Source: Utricularia gibba (Eukaryota > Streptophyta > Magnoliopsida > Lamiales > Lentibulariaceae). Taken from it: 64,000 nucleotides of DNA. The stretch's first letter is position 1. Each line of letters opens with the position of its first letter. Location: assembly GCA_002189035.1 (NCBI GenBank), contig NEEC01000011.1:1612001-1676000 (forward strand), read 5' to 3'. Positions 11,362-23,244 of this stretch are shown in pieces. The position numbers were made by a program, and so were the translations under genes. The notes under the pieces are model-generated. The model was not told the origin of the DNA, searched no databases, and saw nothing but the letters and a program-made list of their open reading frames with translations.

Positions 11362-12149
11362 GTTATGACTTGATCATAGCACTAATTTCTTGGTGAAGAT
11401 ATCATTTCTATCTTCTTTACTTTATGAATGATTTGAATGTAGCAAAACCATTGTTTTTGTATATACTGTTGGGTTATTTTCTAAGTTTTGTACAAAGGGA
11501 TTGACCCATTAATATTTGCATTATTTTATCCTAACATCCCAACTTTAAGGAATGAGTCATCAGAAATCAAATCAGTTTTTACAATTATACCCTATTGCAA
11601 TTTCTCTAGACCTAAGGAGTGAGCATCTGGTGAACAATTATGTTCGTTTGCTTGTGCAAATTGCAAAATCATGAATTCTATTCAAAAAGAAGAAAATTTT
11701 AGAGCAATTTTGAATTCATTGATCAAATTGTATCTCAAAAATTTATGAAGGGATTTTCAACAACATCATATTTAAGAGAGAGATCAATTTAGAAAAAAAA
11801 AAGAAGAGAAAAAAAAGAAGGAAAAAATAAGATGAGAAGAAGAGAGAGAAATGGCTAAAGAATTGGAGCAAATCCACAAAACTGGAAGATAATGAGTTTT
11901 TTGGAGTAAGAAAATCAAAAAACAAGCATACTAGAATTGTTCGATGGATGTTCACTCATTATTACTCAAAATATGGAGACTCCAGCCGAAATTCCCACCT
12001 GTCCCAAGCTCCTACCGCATTACAACATGAGAAAAAGTCCACATGATTGCGTAAGCTTGCTGAAATTAGTGGATCACTTGCGCAAGTTTACTGACTCGCC
12101 TATATTCAAGTATTGAGCGATCCACTTTTCATTTCACCGTCATATGACA
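11362..12149. mobile_element. Unclassified insertion of about 0.79 kb in the duplicated block
   Basis: The equivalent sequence in the first unit (7560-7700) continues without this block: ATAAATTAAATAATG...CTAATGGATATTG, against ATTACTAAATAGTG [insert] CAACTAATGATATTG. The insert is flanked by GTTATGAC on the left and CATATGAC on the right, a possible short target duplication. It includes a purine-rich stretch (11780-11860) that makes a spurious minus-strand frame at 11743-11955. No domain is recognised. It could be a solo LTR. Confidence 0.4.
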
Positions 12150-13079
12150 ACTAATGATATTGTTTATTTGAAAATTGAAATGTAAAGAAGATTGAATTTG
12201 GCAGTCATATCTCTCAATCGGAATTCTAGTTCAATAGTTTTACTAACATTTTTATTTTCAACTTTTATTGATAAATTTTAGATTTAATTTTTTATTTCTC
12301 ATTATACATTCCTACATTTTTCTTCTACTTGCTCATTGATATTGAGAGATTCTTCGTTCTCGATCATTCAAGTTGCCATACAGTTGGATTTTAGTAGACT
12401 ATATCAGTTTTAAAAAACCAAAATACAATATCAAATTTTATAGCAATGGAGGTGCTTTATATTACTCTTTTTCATAATTGAATTTTCAATAAGAAATCAC
12501 CTAAAAAGTGTTTGATATATCATTATATATATATTATCCGACTTTATAAAATTCACTATATTAAGCTTTCGTGAATACTATAAATGTAGTAACAAGCACA
12601 TTTGGATTATCTTTCTCCTTTGAAAGTTGTCTAATAATTTTCATGTAGTCGTGTTAATTAGAAGTGCAAGCACCTTAATTTATCTATAAATTAGACATTT
12701 TAAGAGTAGTTAAAATAGATTGACACATATCACAATTTTGATTGCAAATATCAAATACTACACTCATTTGCTTCTTGTGACTCACCCAAGTTAATAGTAA
12801 TGAAATATTGTTTTCTTCAAGTTTAATGTCTATGAACTCTTCTATGTTGAGATTATGAGTTGTGCTTGTATGGTGAGGTATATCACTTATACTTGTATGA
12901 TATGACATTCTTTGGAAAATTTTCCATCAAGTCAAAGAAGTTGTTTTTATAATATTAGAGAAATCAATAGCTTGATTAGCAAATGAGGCTGCTCTTTTCC
13001 TAAATTTTCTACAATCAACATATACCCAAAGAATCAAAGAAAGATTTAATATGTAAAATTACAAAAATATCAACAAAAG
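12150..13079. other. Intergenic AT-rich region
   Basis: Up to about 12500 this duplicates 7690-8025. The rest is AT-rich with no recognised gene; the minus-strand open frame at 12684-12908 has no known domain and no repeat elsewhere in the window. Confidence 0.5.
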
Positions 13080-13649
13080 CAATTAGGAAAAAAAACCTTA
13101 AAATTGGTGTAATTATACAAAAAAACATTAAATTTTGTTATATTTATCATTTATTATGTTAATATTAATTTTTATATAGAATAAATGATTGAACTAAGGT
13201 GATACACTTCAAAATCATATGAATTTTGGCTTCAATCTGTTTCCCATTTTCGGGTCAAGCATCCCCAAACATATTCGAATTCTTTATTAGCTTTGAGTCC
13301 AATAAATTCTGATCTGTTTATTAATGGGCTTGCAAGTGGGCTTCTATTACAAGTCTACAGTCATTTTGGGCCAAGATGGTGGCCCCCATTTGCCAGCCCC
13401 ATTAAGATGCATATATGGGGCAAATTAATTGTCTTACTAACTATTGATAAGATAATTCAAAATCATATCCAACGTTATATTGTACTGTTCCACATCATTT
13501 CCACATCATCATTTCTTGTTTAATTTTTACACAATAATTCAATCACCATTGTATATTTATATTTTGTATAAAAATTCAAATAAATAATATATTATATTTA
13601 TTTATTTTTATATTATATTAAAATTAATCTATTCAATGTAATAATACAT

Positions 13650-14098
13650 ACGAGACACTGACATATTCAGATTTTAACATTAAAATTCTAAAAAGTTAGT
13701 GTAACATTATTTAATTTATCTTTTTTCTAATTTAAAATTCAAAAACGAATCAATACTACACAAATGATACTAGCATGTTCAGATTTTAGCATTAAAATTC
13801 TTGAAAAAATGTGGTATAACACTAAATTAATTTGTTTTTTTCAATTCAAAATTAAAAAATAAAATAATAATATACATGTAATAATGACATGTTCAGATTT
13901 TAACATTAAAATTCTTAAAAAGTTATGTATAATATTAAATTAATTTATCTTTTTTCCAATTCAAAATTCAAAAACAAAGAAATAATACACATGTGATATT
14001 GACATATTCAAATTTTAATATTTAAATTCTGAAAAAGTTTGGTATAATATTAAATTCATTTATCTTTTTTTTCGATTCAAAATTCAAAAACGAAATAT
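13650..14098. repeat. Tandem array, four units of 112-115 bp
   Basis: Successive units start with CATRTTCARATTTTARCATT at 13662, 13774, 13888 and 14003, spaced 112, 114 and 115 bases. Each contains TTAATTTATCTTTTTT and ATTCAAAATTCAAAAACGAA near its end. The array lies subterminally in the MULE, where tandem arrays are common in plant elements. Confidence 0.85.
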
Positions 14099-14801
14099 AT
14101 ATTAAGATACATATCTCATATCATCATTTTTTCTCATTTTCTTGCTTTTACAATTTCAATGGCTTCCTCTTCAATTAAGATCCGATTGTACTAGGGAGTC
14201 AACTTGTTTTATGGAAACAATTATATGTGCTATGACTCATCACCGCGATTTTTTGCTTTGATTGTTCGGGATAGCTCAATTTCCTTGCTACTGTCGTTGA
14301 TTTACGAAGTTATGCATGTATCTTCAACTAAGTATTCTATTAGAATCATTGTCAATTATATTACTATGGATCCAAAAATGTGTTTTAAAAGGTATTGCCA
14401 TCCTCTTGATTAAACATATGATAGTTTATCTTTGATTTTCAATCAAAGTGGTATGGTTTCAAGTGTTGATATGTATATTAGTGCAACTCCAAACTTAATG
14501 AATTTGATCATTCAACAATATACTGATATGTAAAATTTTTTTCCAAATAACATTTATTATTATTAGTTTTAAATTACATTAAAGATATTTTTTTGAATTC
14601 ATATGATTAAATTGTGCTAATGGTATATTATATGTTTAATTTCTAGTTAACTTTGGATAAACATCAACCTTTCATAATAATCCATGCACTTCACCAGCAT
14701 ATCACAATCCTTCATCACCAGAATTATCTTGTGATGAAAACATATTATGGGATTCATATCATTTATGTAATGAAAATGTTATTGAGCAAGCTGAAAATTA
14801 A

Positions 14802-16614
14802 ATGATGCAAGAAGTAATTCCATCTCCACTTTCTTCAAGTGATGATGATGAAGAACAAATAGAAGCCAAGTTTTATAAAAGCGATGTGACAATGGAAATT
14901 TCAACAGCAATTGAATTTGAGAAGAATTTAAACTTTTTTTATGGAAAAAGTGGTGATTCATGCAAAGGAGTTTTCTTTAAAGATAAAACTTCAATGATAG
15001 AAGTATTGAATTATTATTATATCATAAAGTTGAAAAGTCTTTCCATGTTGAGAAGAGCAACAACTAACAATATGAAATAAACTGTATAATCGAAATGCAA
15101 CGCCGCCATGTGAATGGCGTGTTAGAATATGGAATATCAGTGTCACTCAGTTTTGGACTGTGACACAATACGAGAACCCTCATACTTGCTTTTCTAATAG
15201 TTTCAAAAGTGCTAGAAATAATTGCATTATTAGCAAATTTGTATCTCTTCATATCATGAACAAGGTGAAAGCGAATCTAAAGATACGTGTTTCTGATATC
15301 ATTGATTATATTGATGAAATTTATAATTTTAAGATATTATATAAACTTGGATGGACTACTGTTAGGCATGCTATCATGCATATGTATGGTACTTTGGAGG
15401 AATCAGTGACAAAACTCTCTTGTTATTTATTATCTATTAAAAAATACAACCTAGATAATTTATTTTTATTATTTTACAAATATTGATGTTTGTTTATTAA
15501 CTATATTTGAATATGATAATCTTCATTCTCATGATGGCATGCCAATGCTACATCATGTATTTTGGGCTTTTGTATCATGTGCCCATGCTCTTAGGTATTG
15601 TCGTTCAATTATTACTGTTGATGGAACACATCTATATGGAAGATATAGATATCAATCTCTAATAGCATGCACACTTGATGGCGATTGCACTATAATTCCA
15701 CTTACATTTGCTATTGTTGATGAAGAATCTTATAAATACTGCTATTGGTTTTTTAACCTTTTGGTTAAGCATATCGTGAAAGGACGTCGTATTTATCTAA
15801 TAACTGATCGTGGTGTAGTATTGCTATTTGCAATTAAAGATATGTCTGCTTTCAATGAACTTATAGGAGATTACATATTTTGTATGCAACATCTACTTAC
15901 AAATTTCATGTCTCATTTCAGGTTGAAACACTTGATTAATTTATTTTGGGAAGCTGCCTTCAGTTCAAAAACATAAAAGTTTTAGACAATTATGCAAAAA
16001 ATCATAAATAAGAATGAGGCAACATTTGAATATTTCCATGAAATCGATACAAAGCGATGAATATTATCATATGATGATGACATTAGGTAACTCTAAATAG
16101 AATAATTTTATTCATATTATTATTATATTTATCTTATATTTCTTATTTTTACAGAAGTGGTGTACATACCACAAGTATCTTTTAATCATTGAATAGTGTT
16201 TTATGTAGGGTACGAAGATTACCTCCAAAAGCTCTTGTTAAGGCCATTTTCGAGTGATATGTTAAGATTTTCACCAATAGTAAAGTGAATATGGATTTAC
16301 TCATGAAAATGAGTCAATTATTTACTCCATATTTGCTAACTGTTTATAAGAGATGTGATGACAAATCAACCAACTACAGGACCAAGAAATACAACGCAGA
16401 GAAAATGATTGCCACTGTGATATCTCGGAGCAAAAGTTCTAAAACTTGTTTGTTTGACAGATTTCACATGCATTTGTGGAAAGTGACAGCAAAAAATTAT
16501 TCTATATTCAAATGCTATTCAGGTAAGAATTATCTTCTGATGTATCATGTTATTTGTAATATCATAACAATTGTTAATTTTATTTCTCTTCTAAGTGTAC
16601 AACAATTTCAATAA
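14802..16614 (+). pseudogene. MULE transposase pseudogene (plant MuDR type)
   Basis: The order of MuDR transposase parts is visible across several frames. At 14802-15080 there is an acidic N-terminal region ending in a F.DKTSM.EVL..Y segment. Next is the DNA-binding-like region 15085-15486 (W..RIWN...TQYENPHTC, then GWTTVRHAIMHMYG...EESVTKL). At 15539-15976 is the MULE catalytic core, with VDGTHLYGRY (first Asp), LTFAIVDEES, LITDR (second Asp) and CMQHL. At 16285-16614 there is a C-terminal part. Frame changes and stops between the pieces make it non-functional. Confidence 0.85.
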
Positions 16615-17395
16615 AGATGCAAGTTCTTATATTTAAAAATATTATCAAGTAAAGATTCTTGCGAAAATATACAAAAGACAATTTAATCCACCAACTCCTT
16701 AAAGTGGATGAAGTGCATCTCCATTTGATCTTCTTCACAATCCAGCAAAAAAAGTGAATATCAGAGTTCGTGCTAGATCAACAACATTTTTAAGCAGCTT
16801 AACTCATATATATTCGAAGAGAAGATCAAGAGTTGATTAATTTCAATTTTAGATATTTTCGAGAATATGTTTTAGAGACTTTGAGATTTTAATTCAAAAA
16901 ATATTGCTTATGCATTTATTATATATTTTATTACATAATTTTTGCATGTATTTAATTGTTTATGTTTTAATTTTTTGGTTAATATAAATATGTAATATAA
17001 TTGTATTGTAGTATATTATATTTAAATTTTTCAATATAAAATATGATTAAATATATATATTTTTAGAAAATTCTGTATTTATATGAATTTTGGTGCAAAA
17101 AATAAATAATAAATGATGATGTGGAAATGATATACTACATTATAAGATAAAGTTGACTATGATATGGAATTATCGGTCTAATGGTTGGTGAGATAAAGAA
17201 TTTACTTTGTATATGTGTGCACCACTCTACTCTTGTGGTCTGTATTTTCTTCTCATCCGGAACAAATTTGTTCCACAAATTGTTTTTTTAGGAAAATATT
17301 GAAATTTGTTCTCGGTGCTGGTGGTGAAATTTTCAATATTGTCAATGATCCCTTTCTGGGTGTTGGAGTTGGGTGAAATTTTCAATATTGTCAAT

Positions 17396-17817
17396 TTGCG
17401 TCATGGGTGACAACACTTCGGGGACAATAAATAAACGTAAAATAGCAATGCATGACACGTAGTCACTCACAGTAAAGTTGTGTGACAAAAATGGACAAAC
17501 TTAGGTTCACTTTAATCCTTTATTTTTTATATTAACATTTTGGAATTATGTAGTGATAGAGATGGGGGAGTGCGGTGATGCCTATTTTCGGCCTTTAGTG
17601 ATGATAGGCCTAAATGGTGGGATGGAATTAATTTTCTAAAGGGTCAGGAATAGAATAAAAATATATATCTGTAGTACGGAAATTAGGGTTGCAGCATGGC
17701 ATCGGAAATAGATCAAGAGCTCTTTAGCTACACTTTCAGAAGGATTTCGCATGGAGATGCGAGGTTAAAGCACCGCGGAAACTTCTAGTGCTTTGCAAGA
17801 CCAACTGGGGAGTTTAA
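17396..17817. other. 3' flank of LBD copy 3 (duplicated block)
   Basis: The block repeats the sequence at 9345-9825 and 3694-4098 (ACAATAAATAAACGTAAAATAGC, TAGTCACTCACAG, CTGTAGTACGGAA). It starts directly at the broken edge of the STN7 exon 1 remnant, marking the duplication junction. Confidence 0.6.
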
Positions 17818-18377
17818 TCAGGTCGGAGAACTGCTCGGCAAACTTCTGGATGCGTCATCTTTCACGCGCCGCCGCTGAGTTTTGTTTCGATTTCCGGATG
17901 AAGAATTGTGTCTTCTGATTTCACTGCCCACGAGGGGCAGAACCGGGAACTGCCACTCAGACCTGCCATCCTCGGTTACGCGCTTCAGCAGTGGAGTGCC
18001 GTTGAGAACATCTTGTACGGCATCCTCGCAGCGGCGGCCTTCCCCGGAGGCGTACAGCCCGACGGATCCATCCACTGGGTTGATCACCCGCCCGCAGGCT
18101 TCCGATAGCAGCGAGCGACAAACTTCTGAACCGTAATATTAGCATTTTTCCTAAACAACGAAATCCTAAGAACCCTGTCATGAAAACACATACCTGAACG
18201 TGATTCGGCAGGGGCTTGGCTGAGGAGGTTAATGAGGCCGGTTCGACCGTAGAATTTCACAAGAAATTGGGTGGCGTTCGCCTGAGCTTCTGGGGATTCT
18301 ATTGACTGAAGTGCGTCCCTGAGGACGCACCTATCATCGCAGGCTTTGCGGAGAACCCGGCAGCCATTGCAACTCAT
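17818..18377 (-). CDS. Class II LOB-domain protein, copy 3 (intact)
   Basis: Exon 1 is 18194-18377 and exon 2 is 17818-18125, joined by a 68-base GT-AG intron in phase 1, giving 163 aa. The LOB domain shows the C block CX2CX6CX3C (C3, C6, C13, C17 in [17 protein letters not shown]), the linker [16 protein letters not shown], the GAS-like [11 protein letters not shown] and the class II signature [20 protein letters not shown]. No class I leucine-zipper-like coiled coil is present, as expected for class II. The C-terminal tail is basic and Ser-rich ([11 protein letters not shown]...) and short for the class. This is presumably a nuclear transcription factor. It is divergent from the intact STN7, 2.0 kb away. 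It is the only copy with a complete LOB domain, although codon-level constraint cannot be tested here. Confidence 0.75.
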
Positions 18378-18779
18378 CTCGCAGTATTGGAGAGATGGAG
18401 GACACTGACGCTTTGGGAAAGCAGTAGACCAGGAATTTATAATCCAAATCGGTGACACACAGTGCAGAAATAAATGAATGTCCAATCAACATTGCGTTTT
18501 TTATTATCATGTCTTTAAAAATTATTTTAACCCATCAATTTTTGTAAAAAAAAAAAAACAATTCAAACGATCCCATTGAAGTAATTGGTTTCTTGATTCG
18601 GAGTATAGGAAGATACAATCATATTTATTTAATAAACGTGATTTAAAAAATATTTACACAAATTATTCTTTCATGTAAAGCTTTTTAATTAATTCTTTTT
18701 ATTTATTCTAAATATATTTATCAGAAAAAAGCTAAAAATAATAAAGAAAATATACAATACTCATAAATTTGGTCTTCAA

Positions 18780-18990
18780 AATTGGACCCTTATTCGTACA
18801 AGTTCCAGTAACCCGCACAGCCTTTTGGGCATTCACCAGTCGGCTGGTCAAGTGGGCGAGGCCCTGCTCATGTCTGATTGGGAGTGGCGTGCAGGGCGCA
18901 GCCAATCCATTTAGTCACGTGGGAGAAGCCCGATCTCACAAATCGGGCATCAAGTGTTCAACGAGTGACGTAGCATGATTTTTTGAATTA
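18780..18990 (-). promoter_or_regulatory. Conserved upstream block of LBD copy 3; one G-box intact, one mutated
   Basis: The block matches 10800-11010. The distal motif of the pair (relative to the other copies) reads CAAGTG at 18849-18854 instead of CACGTG, while CACGTG is kept at 18916-18921, and GCAGCCAATCC lies between. It is about 0.5 kb from the start at 18377. Confidence 0.45.
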
Positions 18991-20410
18991 TTTGAGAGGT
19001 TTAATTTGGAAAACTAAGGAACTGTTTCGTGGTGTATCTTGATGTGCTGAGCAACTAGTTGGTTAATTATATTCTAATTATTTTTTAATGTAAGCAAAAA
19101 AATTAAAGAATAAATGTTTCAAATTAGCATATAACTCAAAATTAAAGGATATCTTTTATAAATCTTATTTGATTTAAAAAAATGTTATATTTTGAATACT
19201 AAACATACACTATGTTTATATAAATGAAAAGAGAAATGTATGTGAATTGAGATTACAATACCAAGCATTTTAAAATATTTGAATTTCCCATCATATATGA
19301 ACCCGACTATTATTTTATTCAATTTCAATGGACATGTACGCATTCTAATGAAGCCTTGGTCTTAAATGGGAACACTAATTATTGATTATTATTCGTTCCA
19401 TTGCGGATAGAGGCTTCACGTGTCCAAGTTCTCGATACGAGAGATGCAAATGAATGTAATGTTTTATTCTCTTCTTCTTTGATATTTTTTGTTTTACATA
19501 ATCAATCATCATGGTTTTATTGTGAAGATCCTTTTACTTAAAAACAATATTATGAAGATCCTTTTATTTAAGAATATATATTCCTTTGTGCATAACCAAT
19601 TTGAAATACTGTCATTATATTTTTTATTTTTTATTTTTCCTCAATTACTCAATGTCCTCAGCAAGTTTCCTATCCGACTATTGGTATACACCCAAATTTG
19701 ACTATTAATATCAAATGTTATGACTCGTGTTCTGGTTGTATGATATTATTTATTTTAAATATTCAATCCTAATTTTCATTGAATTTACTTAATACTCCTA
19801 AAACTACAATATCTTTTTTATATTTATTAATTATTATGTTAATATTAACTTTTTTAAAATCTAGGCTTTACTCAGACGCCTTAAATGATTTGACTAGGGT
19901 CCTAGACTTCAAGATCATATAAATTTTGGCTTCAATTCGACTCCAACTCGAAATTTGATCTCCAGCTGGTTATGTCAGATTTCGGGTCAAACCTGGTTGA
20001 CATTTCTTGCTTCCCATTTCCGGGTCAAGCATTTCCAAACATGTTTGAATTCTTCGTCAGCTTCGAGCCCAATAACTTTTGATCTGCTTATTAATGGGCC
20101 TTAAAGTGGGCTTTTACGGGAATTCATCAAGCGTATGCCATTTGGGCCAGGAGGGTGGACCCAGTTTGCGGGACCCATTAAGATGCATACGTGTGCACTA
20201 CTCTACTCTTGTGGTCTGTATTTTCTTCTCATCCGAAACAAATTTGTTCCACAAATTGTTTTTTAGAAAAATTATTGAAATTTCACAACCACGAAGGGAG
20301 GAGTCAGGAGAGACGTAGAATCAACGGTGAAGAACGGGGGTGGATGCTCATTCACCAGGATGGCTACTGATTCAGTTTGAAATCCGATTTTCAACGACAG
20401 TTTCCTGGAG
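18991..20410. other. LBD copy 3 / STN7 divergent intergenic region
   Basis: AT-rich to about 19790, then the conserved STN7 upstream block. TGGGCC and TGGGCT (site II-like) motifs cluster at 20090-20160, and a pyrimidine-rich segment (20195-20235) precedes the start codon. Remnant copies of this block at 1240 and 13080 define it as part of the duplicated unit. The minus and plus genes may share it as a bidirectional promoter, which is inference. Confidence 0.5.
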
Positions 20411-23244
20411 ATGGCTGCTGCGGTTAGCACCGCGTCTAGTATTGGATTAAGCGGAGTGCATAAGCAGAAGCTTCACTCATTCGACTCAAAATTGGTGTCC
20501 TCCTTTCTGGGAAAGAAGCCGAAGCTCACCCCTGCCTCTGATTTCAGAACCCACAAAGCATTACTCCAATTTGGACACAAAAAGTTGGCGGTTCTCGCTG
20601 CTGGTGGTGAAATTTTCAATATTGTCAATGATCTCTTTCTGGGTGTTGGAGTTGGGCTCCCGTGTACAGTTATGGAGTGTGGAGATATAATTTACAGAAG
20701 TACACTTCCAAGAAATAATGGGCTTACTCTTACTATTCCTGGTATAATTTTGGCTGTTGGAACTGTCTCTTATCTGTGGGCTACTCCTGGTGTCGCTCCT
20801 GGATTCTACGATATGTTTGTTCTTGCACTTGTTGAAAGGATTTTCAGGCCAAGTTACAAAAAGGTTGTCTCATCAATCTCTCTTTTTTTTTTTAATGCTC
20901 ATCTTATGCGAGTTTTTCCCTTGTAGGATGACTTTGTGGTAGGGAAGAAGATGGGCGAGGGATCATTTGGAGTTGTTCACAAGGCTGCTTTCAGTAAAAA
21001 GGTTTCATCCAAGGTATAAGTTCAAGAAAGCATCTCATATTCACAGACTTACAATTAAGTAATACAGAGTATGAGCTTCTTCTTTGATGGATTGTGGTAT
21101 ATAGAATCTGATGCTGCCTCAGATTACGTGATGGTTCATACTTTTCCACTATTCTACAATGACTTGGGATCCAAATTGTGTTATGTGGGAAAAATAAACT
21201 TAATCAAGGCAATTTGATTGTGCTGTAATGTAACAATAGGACGGTGAGTTGGTCTTGAAGAAGGCTACAGAGTTCGGTGCAGTGGAGATTTGGATGAATG
21301 AGCGTGTGAGAAGAGCTTGTGCTAGTAGCTGTGCTGAATTTGTTTACGGTTTTCTCGAGGTTTGTTGTTCCATATACTAAGGAATTGAAGTTGGCCAGCT
21401 GAATCAGCTCCAAACTGGAGGATTTTCCTCTCCTTCAAACTTAAATGGTTTTGTTAACAACTGCAGGGTTCTGGAAAGAAGGGACCCGAGTATTGGCTGA
21501 TATGGAAGTATGAAGGGGAATTGACGCTCTCTGATCTACTCCAGAGCAAGGAATTTCCGTACAATGTGTGTGAGAAATCGTGAACACTGAGCCTTTTCTT
21601 CACACCACATGGATTTTAGATTTCACATATGACTGCATATAGAATGTATATGCAACTCAATATAAAATACAAAATATAAAATCTACTCTAAAAAGAGCCT
21701 TCAATCTTGAAATGGGAGGAGCTTCATAGATTGCTCATTTTCACCAGGTGGAGGAAAAGATCCTTGGAAAAGTTCAGGATTTGCCAAAGGGTCTGGAAAG
21801 AGAGAACAGAATTATACAGACTGTTTTGAGGCAACTCTTATTTGCATTGGATGGTCTGCACTCTACTGGGATTGTTCACAGAGACATCAAGCCCCAGAAT
21901 ATTATATTCGCTGAAGGTAATGCCGGAACATCCTCCTTTTATAGTTCGCACCACCATGCCTACAATGCGTTCGCAGAGATTCTTTTACATCTCCATCTTC
22001 ACTGCTGAGAAGTTGGAAGCAGCTCACTCGTTCACATCACTGTTCCAGCGGTACTTGAGGCATCTATCTACATATTCACTTTGCTTGTACTTTTAGGTTC
22101 TCGGTCGTTCAAAATCATTGACCTTGGAGGTGCTGCGGATTTGAGAGTTGGAATCAATTACATTCCCAAAGAGTTTCTATTGGATCCCAGGTACTTTGTG
22201 TGTTACGGAGCTTTCTTGCACCCTGTATATTACATGATGATCCAAGAATTTTACTTGCATTTGGTCTTCTTGTTCAGATATGCTGCACCAGAGCAGTACA
22301 TTATGAGCACTCAGACTCCATCTGCTCCCTCGGCACCCGTTGCAACTGCACTTTCTCCTGTTCTTTGGCAGGTTTTCTATCAGTTTTTATCAGATCCCTT
22401 CACTTCGCTGATCCTGATCTGGATATCATCTCATTCCTATTTTACTCTTACTGCTCTAACAGCTCAATCTTCCCGACAGATTCGATATATACAGCACCGG
22501 TTTGATATTCCTACAAATGGTAAAGCCTATTATTACATCTCAAGCCCTCCCATTAAACATCTGCTTCTCTTCATGTTGACTCTCTGTATCCACAGGCATT
22601 CCCATCACTGCGATCCGACAATGCCCTCATACAATTTAACCGCCAACTGAAGAAATACGATTTTAATCTACGATCATGGCGAGAAACGGTGGAGCCTCGT
22701 GCCAATGCGGAACTCAAACGGGGTTTTGAGTTGCTGGACTTGGACGGAGGAATTGGATGGGAGCTCTTAACGTCTATGGTTCGATACAAAGCCCGTCAAA
22801 GAATCAGTGCCAAAGGAGCTCTTGCTCATCCCTACTTCGACAAAGAAGGCCTCTTGGCCTTATCTTTCATGCAAAATCTACGCCTGCAGCTCTTCCGAGC
22901 AACACAGCAGGATTACGGAGAAGCAGCCAAGTGGATAACCAATCTCATGGCGAAATCAGGAACCGCGAAAGAGGGTGGCTTCACGGAAGCTCAACTCCTA
23001 GAACTCCGGGTACGAACCACCAACTCCCTTCCTATAAATGATATAACTTACCTCAGCATTTCACCAAACACCTGATATGCAGGAGATCAAACCCCCAAAG
23101 AAGTCGAAACTTCAACGAATCGCAGTCGTATCAGCTCTCCGGATGCAGCGGAAGATCATTCGCACCATCAATGAAACCGTTGATGAGCTTAGCCGGCCGC
23201 AGAAGAGCGTTTGGTGGAACAAATGGATTCCAAAGGAGGAGTAA
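20411..23244 (+). CDS. STN7: Serine/threonine kinase STN7, chloroplast (state transitions)
   Basis: STN7 is the thylakoid kinase that phosphorylates LHCII and drives state transitions when the plastoquinone pool is reduced. Exons are 20411-20863, 20927-21013, 21240-21359, 21467-21565, 21748-21916, 22097-22190, 22278-22371, 22463-22519, 22596-23009 and 23083-23244. All junctions are GT-AG and in register, giving 582 aa. The protein has an N-terminal transit-peptide-like region, the lumenal redox cysteine pair (C85, C90 in [11 protein letters not shown]) and one membrane span (about 104-128). The kinase domain has the glycine loop GEGSFGVV (about 161-168), a lysine in LVLKKA (about 187), HRDIKPQN (about 297) and IIDLGGAAD (about 316-324, with the family's DLG in place of DFG). 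The C-terminus is [10 protein letters not shown]. The length fits Arabidopsis STN7 (562 aa). This is the only complete copy in the window. Confidence 0.95.

Larger units (their letters stand above)
13417..17208 (+). mobile_element. Mutator-like element (MULE), degenerate, inserted in STN7 5' flank
   Basis: The block interrupts sequence that is continuous at 20180-20200. It is flanked by GCATATATG (13408-13416) and GTATATGTG (17209-17217), a 9-bp target duplication with two differences, the size typical of Mutator elements. The ends form terminal inverted repeats of about 100 bases. The left end has CAAATTAATTGTC...TAATTC...ATCATATC...CATCATTTCCACATCATCATTT, and the right end carries the complement (CATCATTTCCACATCATC inverted at 17113-17133). 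Inside are four tandem repeats of about 114 bp and a broken MULE transposase. Confidence 0.75.
13080..17395 (+). pseudogene. STN7 5'-flank and exon 1 remnant, split by a MULE
   Basis: Bases 13080-13416 match the region upstream of the intact STN7 (19790-20190), including CCCATTAAGATGCATA. Bases 17209-17320 continue it (CACTCTACTCTTGTGGTCTG, cf. 20198-20290). A fragment of exon 1 follows at about 17313-17371, encoding [19 protein letters not shown]. Sequence GGTGAAATTTTCAATATTG is then repeated at 17372, and the match stops abruptly at the LBD copy 3 flank. The start codon, transit peptide and kinase are missing. It is the STN7 partner of the second duplicated unit. Confidence 0.8.

Noticed and set aside
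11743-11955. Ser/Phe-rich 70-aa frame
   Set aside because: Produced by a purine-rich low-complexity stretch in an insertion; no domain.
13650-14098. CRISPR-like array
   Set aside because: Units are contiguous tandem repeats without unique spacers, in plant DNA inside a transposon.
22081-22650. A 189-aa plus-strand frame as a separate protein
   Set aside because: It is STN7 exons 6 and 7 read through introns; splice sites and homologous text show the correct structure.
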